From assembly GCA_041398245.1 (NCBI GenBank), contig JAWKVC010000006.1, forward strand, positions 134,177 to 198,176: a stretch of DNA of 64,000 bases, read 5' to 3'. Under the pieces are notes generated by a model, which did not search any database, was not told the DNA's origin, and saw nothing but the letters and a program-made list of their open reading frames with translations. This DNA is from UBA7672 sp041398245. GTDB taxonomy: Bacteria; Pseudomonadota; Alphaproteobacteria; Caulobacterales; Hyphomonadaceae. A program made the position numbers and the translations under genes. Of this stretch, positions 28,780-37,595 are shown one piece after another; the first letter of the stretch is position 1, and each line of letters begins with the position of its first letter.

Positions 28780-30051
28780 TCAGCCCGAAGGATCGCCGGA
28801 TGCCGGGGCAGCAGCGACCGGAGCGTTGAAGTTCTTCGGCAGCAACGTCCACCACTGCGGCGACAGCGAGTTCATGCCTTCCGCCCAGGCGCCAGCCTCG
28901 GGGCCCGTGCCGACGAAGATATCGCCGCGATTGGGGCCGCGCCGGATGGCGCCGCCCGTATCCTGCGCCACGAGGAGCCGCTGGAAGGGTGCGCCGCGAT
29001 AGTCGCCTGAGACGAACACGACGGCGCCGTAAGGATGATAGGCCGGATCGACGGCGATCGAGCCCATTGGCGTCAGCGGCACATTGGCCGCGCCCTTGGG
29101 ACCGGCGGTGTAGTCGGTGACAGCTTCCTCCTGGAAGAAGACATAGGACGGATCGGCATTGAGCGCGGATTTCTGTTCGCCCGGATTCTGATCCAGCCAT
29201 GTGCGGAAGCCCGCCCATGTTGCGCTGGCGAGGCGGCCGGAATTGCGTAGCGCGCCGAGCGCCGAATTCCACTTGTAGCCATTCTGCGCCGAGAACTGCG
29301 CGCGCGCTTCCGTGCCGTCGGTGAAGCGCAAACGGCCCGAGCCCTGGACCTGCAGGTTGTAGACATCGGCCGGATGCGCATAGCCGATGATCTGACCGAG
29401 GAAAGGCGTGATCGCTTCCCGCTTGGGATAGGGAACAATGCGATCGCCGTTCACCTTGCCGTTCAGCGTGCGCGGCGCGCCGCGCAGGGTTTCGTTGTCA
29501 TAGGCTTCGGCAAACGCGCCGAGGTCCACAGTCACCATATCCGGCGGCCGCTTCAGCAGCGGCTCTGAATATTCAGGCGACCACTCGCGGCTGGCGTAGA
29601 TCACCGGCTCGAAATAGGCGGTGAGCTTGGCTTCGCCAGGACCGGCCACGAACTGCGCTTCGAAATAGTTCTCGAAAAACCAGCGTTCCTGACCCGGCTG
29701 GATCACGCCGGCGGCGTCGCAGGCATTGGACCAGTCGCCGACCTTGCCGCCATAGCGGCCGCCGGAGAGCGGAGCCTCAGCGGAGCGCGCGCTCCACGAC
29801 TGGCACTGGCGTTTGAAGGCCGCGAGCGTGGGCGCCATGTCGGCGTTGGCCCAGCCCGGAATCTGATCAAAGCCGACGGGAATCAGCGCGAAGTCGCTGG
29901 GCGGCGTGACCGGCGTGGCGGGCGTCGTGGGGCCGGGCACAGGCGGGCGCGGCTTGGGCGTCGTTCCGGCTGCCGTGACGGGCGCGCGCGTCGAGGCGCA
30001 TGCGCCAAGCGCCACAGCGAGAGAGAGGCCAAGGATGGCGCGGGTGATCAT
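28780..30051 (-). CDS. mltA: Membrane-bound lytic murein transglycosylase A
   Basis: A 423-residue lipoprotein (signal ending ALGACAS) with a Pro-rich linker before the catalytic part. The MltA domain includes GDWSNACDAAGV, FENYFEAQFV and GEAKLTAYFEPVIYAS. The C-terminal 3D domain has SIAVDPAYHPYGAVVFV and QDTGGAIRRGPNRGDIFVG, with the conserved Asp residues of the active site. It cleaves peptidoglycan glycan strands with formation of 1,6-anhydro ends at the outer membrane. It starts some 90 bases before the next gene on the same strand ends. Confidence 0.94.
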   Translation of the reverse strand: MITRAILGLSLAVALGACASTRAPVTAAGTTPKPRPPVPGPTTPATPVTPPSDFALIPVGFDQIPGWANADMAPTLAAFKRQCQSWSARSAEAPLSGGRYGGKVGDWSNACDAAGVIQPGQERWFFENYFEAQFVAGPGEAKLTAYFEPVIYASREWSPEYSEPLLKRPPDMVTVDLGAFAEAYDNETLRGAPRTLNGKVNGDRIVPYPKREAITPFLGQIIGYAHPADVYNLQVQGSGRLRFTDGTEARAQFSAQNGYKWNSALGALRNSGRLASATWAGFRTWLDQNPGEQKSALNADPSYVFFQEEAVTDYTAGPKGAANVPLTPMGSIAVDPAYHPYGAVVFVSGDYRGAPFQRLLVAQDTGGAIRRGPNRGDIFVGTGPEAGAWAEGMNSLSPQWWTLLPKNFNAPVAAAPASGDPSG

Positions 30052-30141
30052 TCGCGTCTCCGAAATGAATCCGGACTGTCCTGACGGATGGTGACCTTAT
30101 GGATCACCAAGGGTTAGCGCGAAATTGTGGCGCTGCAATTT

Positions 30142-30798
30142 CTACTGTGGCTGGCCGGGTTCCAGCGGCCGGACGTTGAATTCATTGCCCGGCTGGCCCG
30201 CCGGAACAAGGTCGTAGAACCCCTCGATCTCGACACGGACGATGACCGGGTCCTCCGCATGGTTGCGGAAATACCAGCCGAAAATCCCGTCGATCGGTGC
30301 GGTCATGGAACCCTGATCCGAGAGGAGCCGGGCCTTGCGGAACTCGACCACGGTCTGGGCTTCGCCTTCGGGGGGCAGGTCGTGGCCGTGCTGGTCCATC
30401 TCGACCGGAACGGTCGCAGGGGAGCCATCGAGATTCGCAACCGACCATTTGTAGAAAATGGTCTGGCCTGGCTTCATGTGGACCTTGTACTCGACGGCCG
30501 CCTCCTGCCAGCCGGCTGCGCCGAGTGGTATCTCGACCACGTGCGAGGTCTTTGGAGCGTCGGATGCGAAGGCGAGGGCGGCGCCGGCGCCGCCGAAAGT
30601 CTCCGTTTCAGGCGCCCACAGGCGGCCGATGCCTGTGAGCTTGCCGAGGCCAAGCGGATCGACATTGAACTCCGCCGGCATGATCGCGCCGAGCACGATG
30701 AGCGCGCCGCCAATGACGCCGCCGCCGGTGATCAGGGCCAGCGTCCTGCCCGACACGTTGAGAGTGACGGGTCCGATTTCCTGTTCCTGGGGCATCAT
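30142..30798 (-). CDS. Transmembrane anchor protein beside HupE-like gene
   Basis: A 218-residue protein with one N-terminal membrane helix (LALITGGGVIGGALIVLGAIM) and a large external domain. That domain has few family cues (YKVHMKPGQTIFYKWSV, EMDQHGHDLPPEGE, DGIFGWYFRNHAEDPVIVRV). Its ATG overlaps the stop of the HupE-like gene (ATGA), so the two are coupled. Proteins of this type are annotated only as membrane anchors. A His- and acid-containing loop might bind metal, in keeping with a HupE partner, but this is a guess. Confidence 0.75.
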   Translation of the reverse strand: MMPQEQEIGPVTLNVSGRTLALITGGGVIGGALIVLGAIMPAEFNVDPLGLGKLTGIGRLWAPETETFGGAGAALAFASDAPKTSHVVEIPLGAAGWQEAAVEYKVHMKPGQTIFYKWSVANLDGSPATVPVEMDQHGHDLPPEGEAQTVVEFRKARLLSDQGSMTAPIDGIFGWYFRNHAEDPVIVRVEIEGFYDLVPAGQPGNEFNVRPLEPGQPQ

Positions 30799-31483
30799 GC
30801 GTCTCCGCTGAAGAAGTAGCCTGCGAGTTGCTCGCCGGCCAGCACAACGCCGGCGAAGAAAAGCAGTGCGTTGGCTGTGACCGCGAGGCGGCCAAGGATT
30901 TCGTGGTTCGCCACATCGTCATGGCCACGAGGATGAGGGACAAGGCGATCACCTGTCCGATCTCGACGCCGACATTGAATGCAATGAGGTTCTCGAGCAG
31001 GCCCTGGCTGTTGAGGCCGAGATCCTGAAGCTTGGTGGCGAGTCCAAGGCCATGGATCAGCCCGAAGCCGCCAACGACAATACGGTTGTCCGGGCTCCAG
31101 CCGAGCCTGTGAAAGCCGCCGAGATTGTCGAACGCCTTCCAGCACACCGACAGCCCGATCACCATGTCCACGAGATGTGAGGAGACTCCGAAATCGAACA
31201 GCACGCCGAGGATCAGCGTGGTCGAGTGGCCAAGCGAGAACAGCGTGACGTAAACCAGCACGTCGCGCAGGCGGTAGAGGAAGAAGATCACGCCGGTGAG
31301 GAAGAGCAGGTGATCGTATCCCGTCACCATGTGCTTGGCGCCGAGATAGAGGAAAGGGAAGGGATCGGGGCCGACAGTCGCCTGCACGAAGGCGGCGTCG
31401 CGGCCGCCAATGGCATGTGCGAAGGCGGGCGGCGCGATCAGGCTGAAGGCCAGCACCGCGAAAAGGATGTAGTGCTGTCGCAT
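30795..31483 (-). CDS. HupE/UreJ-like membrane protein (one frame break)
   Basis: About 229 residues with a signal sequence (LIAPPAFAHAIGG) and six or seven helices. Family motifs are YLGAKHMVTGYDHLLFL, FSLGHSTTLILGVL and GFGLIHGLGLA, with paired His residues typical of nickel/cobalt permease relatives. Near 30908 the frame must change: one missing base between WR and NHEILGRLAVTANALLFF restores the last helix and the stop at 30795. Without it the protein would run into unrelated sequence. The start has GGGA upstream. The metal substrate is unproven. Confidence 0.85.
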
Positions 31484-31637
31484 CGGTCCCGGCGTCAAAG
31501 CGTCGGACGGTGGTAGTGGCCCCCGACTTCGGTGGCAACGGGCGCGTGCTCACGTTGCCGTAGCGCCTTGGGGGCGGCCCATTGCCGGTCATCCAAAACC
31601 GCCCGCTGACGTATGAAGGGGAAAGGAGCCGCTGGTC

Positions 31638-32045
31638 ATGGAGATCGTGAAAGCCGCGATTGCTGCGGGACTGGTTCTGGCTGTGCTGGACGGGCTCTGG
31701 CTTGGGCTGGTCGCCCGGGAGTGGCTGGCCAGACAACTTGGCGGCCGGTTGCGTCAGCCGATCTACTGGCCGGCCGGGATAGCATTCTACCTGATCTATT
31801 CGGCAGGACTTGGGTTCTTTGCCGTGACGCCAGCCATGACCGCAGGAGGAGATGTCCTGTCCGCGCTTGGGCTGGGCGCCCTCCTTGGGCTTGTCGCGTA
31901 TGGAACCTACGATCTTACCAATCTGGCGACGCTGAAGGACTGGCCGAGAACGTTCGCAATGGTCGATCTGGTCTGGGGCGCCGCCGTTTCGGCGGCGTCC
32001 GCTGCAGGCGCGGTTCTGATCCTGAAGATGTCCGGCCTGGGCTGA
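31638..32045 (+). CDS. DUF2177 family membrane protein
   Basis: A 135-residue protein with four hydrophobic helices and family phrases AVLDGLWLGLVAREW, FYLIYSAGLGFFAVTPA and GTYDLTNLATLKDWP. DUF2177 proteins are small inner-membrane proteins without an assigned function. It begins about 150 bases from the divergent HupE-like gene and ends directly against the stop of the convergent XRE regulator. Confidence 0.9.
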   Translation: MEIVKAAIAAGLVLAVLDGLWLGLVAREWLARQLGGRLRQPIYWPAGIAFYLIYSAGLGFFAVTPAMTAGGDVLSALGLGALLGLVAYGTYDLTNLATLKDWPRTFAMVDLVWGAAVSAASAAGAVLILKMSGLG

Positions 32046-32258
32046 TCACTCCTCCCAGCTGAACACGTCCTCGACGCCGACGCCGAATACCTGTGCAATC
32101 CGGAAGGCGGCTTCGAGCGAGGGGCCATACTTGCCGGCCTCGATCGCAGCGATGGTCTGGCGCGTCATGCCGATGCGGTCGGCGAGGTCGCTTTGGGTCA
32201 TCTCGCCATGCTCGAACCGCAAGCGCCGTATCTCATTGGTGATGGGAAGCTTCGCCAT
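32046..32258 (-). CDS. Small XRE-family transcriptional regulator
   Basis: A 70-residue protein consisting of little more than one Cro/CI helix-turn-helix: MTQSDLADRIGMTRQTIAAIEAGKYGPSLEAAFRIAQVFG, ending in VEDVFSWEE. It follows a membrane protein gene after three bases on the same strand, so they share a transcript. Such one-domain regulators usually repress their own operon; a palindrome near the operon promoter (32729-32750) fits. Confidence 0.92.
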   Translation of the reverse strand: MAKLPITNEIRRLRFEHGEMTQSDLADRIGMTRQTIAAIEAGKYGPSLEAAFRIAQVFGVGVEDVFSWEE

Positions 32259-32261
32259 CTA

Positions 32262-32699
32262 TCAGGCGCCGCGCCGGTACATGACGATTTGGGCGATGGC
32301 GACGGCCGCAGCAGCGAGCAACATCGTAAAGACGCCGAAGTTCACAGTGCGGATGATGACATCGAGAAAATGATCGCCGTGGAAAGGCAGGTGCGTCGCC
32401 ACGAGCGTCGCCGCCATGCCGAGCATGAGCACGTAATAGCCGACAATGTGAGAGCGCGCATGAATCATCCGCTCGCGTTCGTCGCGCGGCGTGCGTGCGT
32501 CTCCCGGGCTGAGCGAAGCAGCGATGAAATAGAAGATGATCTGCGCGGCGACGAAGCCAACGATGCAGATCGCGCCGAGATGGAAGGCTGCCCACGAGTT
32601 GGGCGGCACGGCGCCGGACAGTGTTGACCCGTAGTAGGCGGCGAAGAAGAGCAGGATGGTGACCAGCGTGATCCACGCCGTCTTCTCGCGGAAGGGCAT
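32262..32699 (-). CDS. Four-helix membrane protein paired with XRE regulator
   Basis: A 145-residue protein whose ATG has AGGAGG five bases upstream; the frame continues to 32972 but the extra part is unlikely to be coding. Four hydrophobic helices are clear (TLVTILLFFAAYYG, LGAICIVGFVAAQIIFYF, IVGYYVLMLGMAATLVAT, MLLAAAAVAIAQIVMY). A polar loop with GDARTPRDERERMIHARSH separates helices two and three. This layout resembles the DUF2178-type proteins often found with small XRE regulators. No function is known. Confidence 0.8.
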   Translation of the reverse strand: MPFREKTAWITLVTILLFFAAYYGSTLSGAVPPNSWAAFHLGAICIVGFVAAQIIFYFIAASLSPGDARTPRDERERMIHARSHIVGYYVLMLGMAATLVATHLPFHGDHFLDVIIRTVNFGVFTMLLAAAAVAIAQIVMYRRGA

Positions 32700-32728
32700 A
32701 TGGCCTCCTGAAAAAGGGGACTCGACTA

Positions 32729-32750
32729 GATGTACAATATCTTTTACATC
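32729..32750. promoter_or_regulatory. Operator candidate for the XRE/membrane-protein operon
   Basis: GATGTA (32729-32734) and TACATC (32745-32750) form a perfect inverted repeat with an AT-rich ten-base spacer, 30-51 bases before the membrane-protein start. TGTA/TACA half-sites are common for small Cro-like repressors. It also lies 92 bases before the divergent secreted-protein gene, so it could affect both. Confidence 0.5.
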
Positions 32751-32841
32751 ATGTTCGATTTTCTTGTCACGGCATTTTGCCGGTCCGGACGCGAATTTTC
32801 GCGATTCCGGGAACGACAAGGCATGTCCGCAGGAGACGAGG

Positions 32842-33246
32842 ATGCGCAGCTTCATGATCGCAGCGGCGGTTGCCGCGACAGCCGCATTGGCGCCGGGCGC
32901 CTGGGCGCAGCATGGACAGCCGCCGCACGGCGCGCCGTCTGATGGCGGGTCAACCAGTCTGCAGGGCGACACCCGGGCATGGTCCGAAAATCCGCATATG
33001 CACGCGTTCTACGACCTCACGAAGGAAACGCTCGGCGCGGGCGCGGCGCCGCTCGACTTCGAGACCTATCGCGAGAAATCGTATGCGATCTTCCGCGACT
33101 TCGGCGTGTCGATGGGTGTCGGCGCCGAGGGCATGGTGGACCATCTGAAAGACATTCCCGGCCAGATGGTCGATATCGTGAAAGACGATCCCAGTGTTCT
33201 CGACAGCTACGAGAACTTCAGGATCGCCTTGGCCGGGCCGGACTAG
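32842..33246 (+). CDS. Secreted hypothetical protein
   Basis: A 134-residue protein with an AGGAGA ribosome site and a cleavable signal peptide (MIAAAVAATAALAPGAWA, cleavage before Gln). The mature part begins His/Pro-rich (QHGQPPHGAPSDGG) and has the segment AWSENPHMHAFYDLTKETLG. Several His residues could bind metal. I recognise no domain. It is divergent from the XRE operon. Confidence 0.75.
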   Translation: MRSFMIAAAVAATAALAPGAWAQHGQPPHGAPSDGGSTSLQGDTRAWSENPHMHAFYDLTKETLGAGAAPLDFETYREKSYAIFRDFGVSMGVGAEGMVDHLKDIPGQMVDIVKDDPSVLDSYENFRIALAGPD

Positions 33247-33252
33247 GGCGCG

Positions 33253-34698
33253 CTACTCGTAGCTGCCGCCGGCGTACATCTTCACGAGTTGATGGAGGAA
33301 CATCCGGCCTTCCATCAGCTGCTTGACGCCGACGCGTTCATTGAGACCGTGCGCCCCCGACGTGTTCGGGTCAGCGAAGATACCGGAGACGCCATAGGTC
33401 GGAATGCCGGCCGGCGTCGTGAAGCGGCCATCGGTTGCGCCCGTCGACATTGCCGGGATCACCGGAACGCCCGGCCACATCTTCTCGGTCAGCTGCTCGA
33501 TCGGGCCGAGGATCTCCGGCGGCAGGGGCGGCGGCGTCATCGGCGTTTCCGGATCCGATTTCAGCGTGACCTTCACAACCGGGTTGGCGATGGCGGCTTC
33601 GAGCTTGCTGCGGATTTCTTCCTGCGTGTGGCCGGGGAAAATGCGGCAGTTGACGTTGGCCGTGGCGCGCTGGGGCAGCGCGTTGGGGGCGTGCCCGGCC
33701 GAGAGCTGGGTCGCCACACAGGTGGTGCGCAGGGTTGCATTATAACCGGGATTGGCGAGCAGGCGGCGGATGGCGGCGGCGTTCTCGCCGTCGGCGGCAT
33801 CGCGCATATCCTGACCTTCCTGGCCGGGCGTTATCGCGCCCATGCGTCGGAAGAAATTGCGCGTAGCGTCGTTGAACTCGATGGGAAACTCGTAGGCCTG
33901 CACGGCGAGCAATGCCTGACCGAGCTCGTAGATCGCGTTGTCCGGAACGGGACGGGAGGAGTGGCCGCCGGGGTTGGTCACCTCGATCGAGAAGTCCTGG
34001 TAAAGCTTCTCGCCAGCCTGCACGCCGTTGTAGAGATATTTTCCGGTCGCCGGATCAATGCGGCCGCCGGCGCCTTCGTTGAGCGCGAAGCCGGCGGAGA
34101 TCAGATCGAGGTGTTCTTCGGTCATGTACTTCGCGCCGACATACTCGTTGGGGCTCTCTTCCCCGCAGTTGAGCATCAGCTTGATCGTGTGCGCGGGCTT
34201 GTAGCCTTCGCGTTTGAAGCGGACCATCGAGTCCGTGAAGATCGCGGCCATCGCCTTGTCGTCGGTCGCACCGCGCGCATAGAAGAAGCCATCTTCTTCC
34301 GTCAGCACGAAGGGGTCGCGCACCCAGTCCTCGCGCTTGGCTTCCACCACATCGATATGCGCCATCAGCAGGATCGGCTTGGTGGCGGGGTCGGAGCCGG
34401 GAAGGATGGCGACAAGGTTGCCGTCCTGCGGACGGTTCGGCTTGGGGTTCACAAGGATGTGGAGGTCGCTCTCGGGATAGCCGGCGGCGACAAGGCGGGC
34501 CTTCATTCGTTCAGCGGCGAGCGTGCATGAGCCGACCGACAGCGTTGTGTTCGTTTCGATCAGCTCCTTGTAGAGGCCGCGGAATTCCGCTTCGTGCGCG
34601 CCGGGCTCGCGCGAATAGTCTTCAGCCATGGTCGTCGCGGCGGGCGGCGTGGCGCACGCGGCGAGCGCGAAGACGGAGGCGGCAAGAAGGAAGCGCAT
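33253..34698 (-). CDS. M20 family metallopeptidase, predicted lipoprotein
   Basis: A 481-residue exported peptidase with lipobox LAACAT. The M20 metal-site motifs appear in order: LLMAHIDVV, YARGATDDKA, NCGEES, ALNEGAGG and GAHGLNERV. A dimerisation insert lies between about residues 230 and 345 (NPGGHSSRPVPDNAIYEL). It would remove amino acids or cleave N-acyl or dipeptide substrates in the periplasm with two zinc ions. The substrate cannot be told from the sequence. Confidence 0.93.
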   Translation of the reverse strand: MRFLLAASVFALAACATPPAATTMAEDYSREPGAHEAEFRGLYKELIETNTTLSVGSCTLAAERMKARLVAAGYPESDLHILVNPKPNRPQDGNLVAILPGSDPATKPILLMAHIDVVEAKREDWVRDPFVLTEEDGFFYARGATDDKAMAAIFTDSMVRFKREGYKPAHTIKLMLNCGEESPNEYVGAKYMTEEHLDLISAGFALNEGAGGRIDPATGKYLYNGVQAGEKLYQDFSIEVTNPGGHSSRPVPDNAIYELGQALLAVQAYEFPIEFNDATRNFFRRMGAITPGQEGQDMRDAADGENAAAIRRLLANPGYNATLRTTCVATQLSAGHAPNALPQRATANVNCRIFPGHTQEEIRSKLEAAIANPVVKVTLKSDPETPMTPPPLPPEILGPIEQLTEKMWPGVPVIPAMSTGATDGRFTTPAGIPTYGVSGIFADPNTSGAHGLNERVGVKQLMEGRMFLHQLVKMYAGGSYE

Positions 34699-34772
34699 GC
34701 GGGTGGTCCCCTGAATCTGTCAGGCGACAAGACCATGTCGCGCGCGTAACGCCAAGCGTCGCGTTGGGCGTT

Positions 34773-35186
34773 TCACGGCCAGGCGGAAATGATTGCCCCG
34801 GCTGCCAGCGTTCCGAGCAGCAGGTGGGTCGCATCCATCACCAGAAGACCCGGCTTCTCCGGACTGTAGACGAAGGAATAGAGCCGCGCCGGCAGGACGA
34901 TGAAGACGAAGACCTCCAGCGAGACGATGAGGCCGGTAGCGAGATTGTCGACGCGCGCCAGCTTCAGGATCAGGGCAAGGCCGATGGCGGTGAGCGCGGG
35001 CATGACCCAGGAGATCGCCATCTTCCACATGTGTGGCTGGAGCTGTTCCCTTGTGTAGCCCGACAGCTTCAGCCAGAGCGCAGAGAACACTGCGCCGTAG
35101 ATGATGAAGCCAATGGCATAGATGGCGATGGCCGCGACCAGAATGGCGAGCCAGTTGTCGCCGACGATCATTCCCTGCGGAGGCAT
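34773..35186 (-). CDS. DUF1761-like membrane protein
   Basis: A 137-residue protein with four helices (AILVAAIAIYAIGFIIYG, ISWVMPALTAIGLALIL, GLIVSLEVFVFIVLP, LLLGTLAAGAIISAW). The start at 35186 has GAGGGA about nine bases upstream; the next Met has its Shine-Dalgarno too close. The helix spacing and the FIIYGAVFSALWLKLSG segment resemble DUF1761 proteins, which have no known function. Confidence 0.72.
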   Translation of the reverse strand: MPPQGMIVGDNWLAILVAAIAIYAIGFIIYGAVFSALWLKLSGYTREQLQPHMWKMAISWVMPALTAIGLALILKLARVDNLATGLIVSLEVFVFIVLPARLYSFVYSPEKPGLLVMDATHLLLGTLAAGAIISAWP

Positions 35187-35281
35187 GGTTGTTGTCCCTC
35201 GATCCCTGCCGGGGAGATTATGCCTGAATAGTCAGAGAGTCCATTTGGCGTGCCGGAAGGGTCGATTGGACATGCAAAGCA

Positions 35282-35309
35282 AAAGGCCCGCCGGTGAGGG
35301 CGGGCCTTT
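35282..35309 (-). terminator. Rho-independent terminator of etfBA
   Basis: AAAGGCCCGCC (35282-35292) and GGCGGGCCTTT (35299-35309) form a perfect 11-base stem with a six-base loop. Reading from etfA, it is followed by TTTGCTTTGC, giving a U-rich tail. It lies 22 bases after the etfA stop; the other face could also end transcripts coming from the left. Confidence 0.85.
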
Positions 35310-35330
35310 CCTTGTCTGGTCAGTGAAAGC

Positions 35331-36260
35331 CTAGAGCTTGCTTGTCAGCTCGGGGACGATCTTGAAGAGATCGCCGACAAGGCCGTAGTCCGCGATCTGG
35401 AAGATCGGGGCTTCCTCGTCCTTGTTGATGGCGACGATGATCTTCGAATCCTTCATGCCGGCGAGGTGCTGGATGGCGCCCGAGATGCCGATGGCGATGT
35501 AGAGCTCCGGCGCGACGACCTTGCCTGTCTGTCCGACCTGGAAGTCGTTCGGCGCGTAGCCGGCGTCGACCGCGGCGCGCGAGGCGCCCACGCCCGCGCC
35601 GAGCTTGTCGGCCAGCGGCAGGATGTACTGGTTGAACTGTTCAGCCGAGGCGAGGGCGCGGCCGCCGGAGACGACGCGCTTGGCCGAGGCGAGTTCGGGA
35701 CGATCCGACTTCTGCAGTTCCTCGGAGACGAAGGCCGCCTTGAACGGACCGGCCGGCGCCGCGACGGTTTCGACCGAGGCTGAGCCCGTTGCTTCGACGG
35801 CCTTGAAGGCCGTACCGCGAACGGTGACGACCTTCTTCGCGTCGGACGACTTCACGGTCATGATCGCGTTGCCGGCGTAGATTGGACGCTCGAAGGTCGA
35901 GGAGTCGATCACGGCGGTGATTTCCGAGATCTGCATCACATCGAGCTTGGCGGCGATGCGCGGGGCGACGTTCTTGCCCGTGGTGGTCGCCGGGGCAAAG
36001 AAGGCGTCGTAGTTGGCCATCATCGGAACAACCAGCGCTTCGACGGCTTCGGCCAGCGCATGCGAGAAGGCTTCGCCTTCGGCGTGCAGGACCTTGCGGA
36101 CGCCAGTGAGCTTCGCGGCTTCGGCGGCGGCGGGGCCGGCGTTCTGACCGGCGACCAGCACGTCGATATCGCCGCCGAATGCCTGGGCGGCGGCCACGGT
36201 CTTGGCCGTCGCGTCGTTCAGCGAGGCGTTGTTGTGTTCGGCAAAAACAAGAACGGCCAT
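35331..36260 (-). CDS. etfA: Electron transfer flavoprotein alpha subunit
   Basis: A 309-residue FAD-binding ETF subunit. The N-terminus MAVLVFAEHNNASLNDATAK is standard. The C-terminal FAD domain has GVGASRAAVDAGYAPNDFQVGQTGK, YIAIGISGAIQHLAGM and INKDEEAPIFQIADYGLVGD. With EtfB it passes electrons from acyl-CoA dehydrogenases to ETF-ubiquinone oxidoreductase. Mcd (51563-53248) is a likely donor encoded in this window. It follows etfB by two bases. Confidence 0.97.
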   Translation of the reverse strand: MAVLVFAEHNNASLNDATAKTVAAAQAFGGDIDVLVAGQNAGPAAAEAAKLTGVRKVLHAEGEAFSHALAEAVEALVVPMMANYDAFFAPATTTGKNVAPRIAAKLDVMQISEITAVIDSSTFERPIYAGNAIMTVKSSDAKKVVTVRGTAFKAVEATGSASVETVAAPAGPFKAAFVSEELQKSDRPELASAKRVVSGGRALASAEQFNQYILPLADKLGAGVGASRAAVDAGYAPNDFQVGQTGKVVAPELYIAIGISGAIQHLAGMKDSKIIVAINKDEEAPIFQIADYGLVGDLFKIVPELTSKL

Positions 36261-36262
36261 GA

Positions 36263-37012
36263 TCAGATGGCTCCAGCGGCTTTGAGTTTGGCGATCAGCG
36301 CATCGACGTCGGCGACTTTCTCGCCGGCTTCGCGCTTCTTCGGCTCGGCGACTTTCACAACGCTGAGGCGCGGGGTGACGTCGACGCCGTAGTCGGCGGG
36401 CGACTTGGTGTCGATCGGCTTCTTCTTCGCTTTCATGATGTTCGGCAGCGAAGCGAAGCGCGGCTCGTTGAGACGCAGGTCGGTGGTGACAACCGCCGGC
36501 AGATCGAGCGACACGGTCTGGAGGCCGCCATCGACTTCGCGCACGACTTTCAACTTGTCGCCATCCTTGGAGACGCCCGAGGCGAACGTGCCCTGGGCCC
36601 AGCCGAGCAGGGCGGCGAGCATCTGGCCTGTCTGATTGGCGTCGTCATCGATGGCCTGCTTGCCGGCGATGACGAGGTCGGGCTTTTCGGCCTCGACGAT
36701 CTTGGCGAGGATCTTGGCGACGGCCAGCGGTTCAACCGCGACGTCGGTCTGCACCAGGATGCCGCGGTCGGCGCCCATGGCGAGGCCGATGCGGATGGTT
36801 TCCTGCGCCTGGGCCGGACCGATCGAGACAAGAACGATCTCACCCGTGACGACGCCTTTCTCCTTCATGCGCACCGCCTCTTCGACGGCGATCTCGCAGA
36901 ACGGGTTCATCGCCATCTTGATGTTGGCGAGGTCCACGCCCGTGCCATCGGCTTTCACACGCGGGCGGACGTTGGGGTCGATCACCCGCTTGACGGGCAC
37001 AAGCACCTTCAT
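36263..37012 (-). CDS. etfB: Electron transfer flavoprotein beta subunit
   Basis: A 249-residue AMP-binding ETF subunit. MKVLVPVKRVIDPNVRPRVK opens it, followed by KMAMNPFCEIAVEEAVRMKE and VIAGKQAIDDDANQTGQMLAALLGW, all conserved in EtfB. It is the first gene of the etfBA operon. An imperfect inverted repeat lies 56-88 bases upstream. The electron route from methylsuccinyl-CoA dehydrogenase and fatty-acid oxidation depends on this pair. Confidence 0.97.
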   Translation of the reverse strand: MKVLVPVKRVIDPNVRPRVKADGTGVDLANIKMAMNPFCEIAVEEAVRMKEKGVVTGEIVLVSIGPAQAQETIRIGLAMGADRGILVQTDVAVEPLAVAKILAKIVEAEKPDLVIAGKQAIDDDANQTGQMLAALLGWAQGTFASGVSKDGDKLKVVREVDGGLQTVSLDLPAVVTTDLRLNEPRFASLPNIMKAKKKPIDTKSPADYGVDVTPRLSVVKVAEPKKREAGEKVADVDALIAKLKAAGAI

Positions 37013-37067
37013 CGGTGGATTCTCCGGACTCTTCGGTCTTTCTGGGGTCGTTCTGGCGGTCAGGCCG

Positions 37068-37100
37068 GTTTGCAGCGCCCTCTATGGTGCGCCTGCGAAC
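37068..37100. promoter_or_regulatory. Imperfect inverted repeat upstream of etfB
   Basis: GTTTGCAGCGC (from 37068) and GCGCCTGCGAAC (to 37100) pair with one mismatch and one bulged base. The TTGCAG core recalls the repeats upstream of ccr and mcd. It could be an operator or a chance hairpin. Confidence 0.25.
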
Positions 37101-37300
37101 CAGCGGGATTTCCGGTAGCCGTGACGCGCTCCGGAATCAAGTTTCCCCAGCCGGACAGGGGCAAAAAGCGTCGATTTGGCGCGAATACCCTATGTCCCAG
37201 GGGAACATTCATGCCTGACGAAAGGTTTTGGCGTGGATTTCCCCAAGCGTGCGATAGCCTCGGGTTTCGATACCAGCGTGACACCGGGAGCGAGAGCGCC

Positions 37301-37591
37301 ATGGCCGACCCATTCGATGACGCCTTCTACGCGCGTGCGGATGCGCACATTCACCTCTCCAACGACCAGCTGGATGGCGCGACGCGGGAGACGGTGAACG
37401 CCTCGATGCTGTTTGCGTCGGCGCGGTTCTGCGCCTGGCTGTCGGCGGGCGGCTACAGCTCGGGTGAGGCGATGGCGGACAAGAAGCAGGAGATCGCCGA
37501 TTATTTCGTCGACGGTTTCCGGCAGATGCTGGAGGGCAATCTCGATGCGTACATCCGCAATTTCGACGCCTACATGAAGCCGAAGGAGTAA
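37301..37591 (+). CDS. DUF3144 domain-containing protein
   Basis: A 96-residue protein, MADPFDDAFYARADAHIHLSN at the start and YFVDGFRQMLEGNLDAYIRNF at the end, matching small DUF3144 proteins. The longer frame back to 37211 or 37070 is not supported by codon pattern or homology. The helical, Asp- and Phe-rich sequence suggests a small soluble cytosolic protein. It is followed after four bases by a hydrolase gene, so a shared transcript is likely. No function is known. Confidence 0.85.
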   Translation: MADPFDDAFYARADAHIHLSNDQLDGATRETVNASMLFASARFCAWLSAGGYSSGEAMADKKQEIADYFVDGFRQMLEGNLDAYIRNFDAYMKPKE

Positions 37592-37595
37592 GCGG

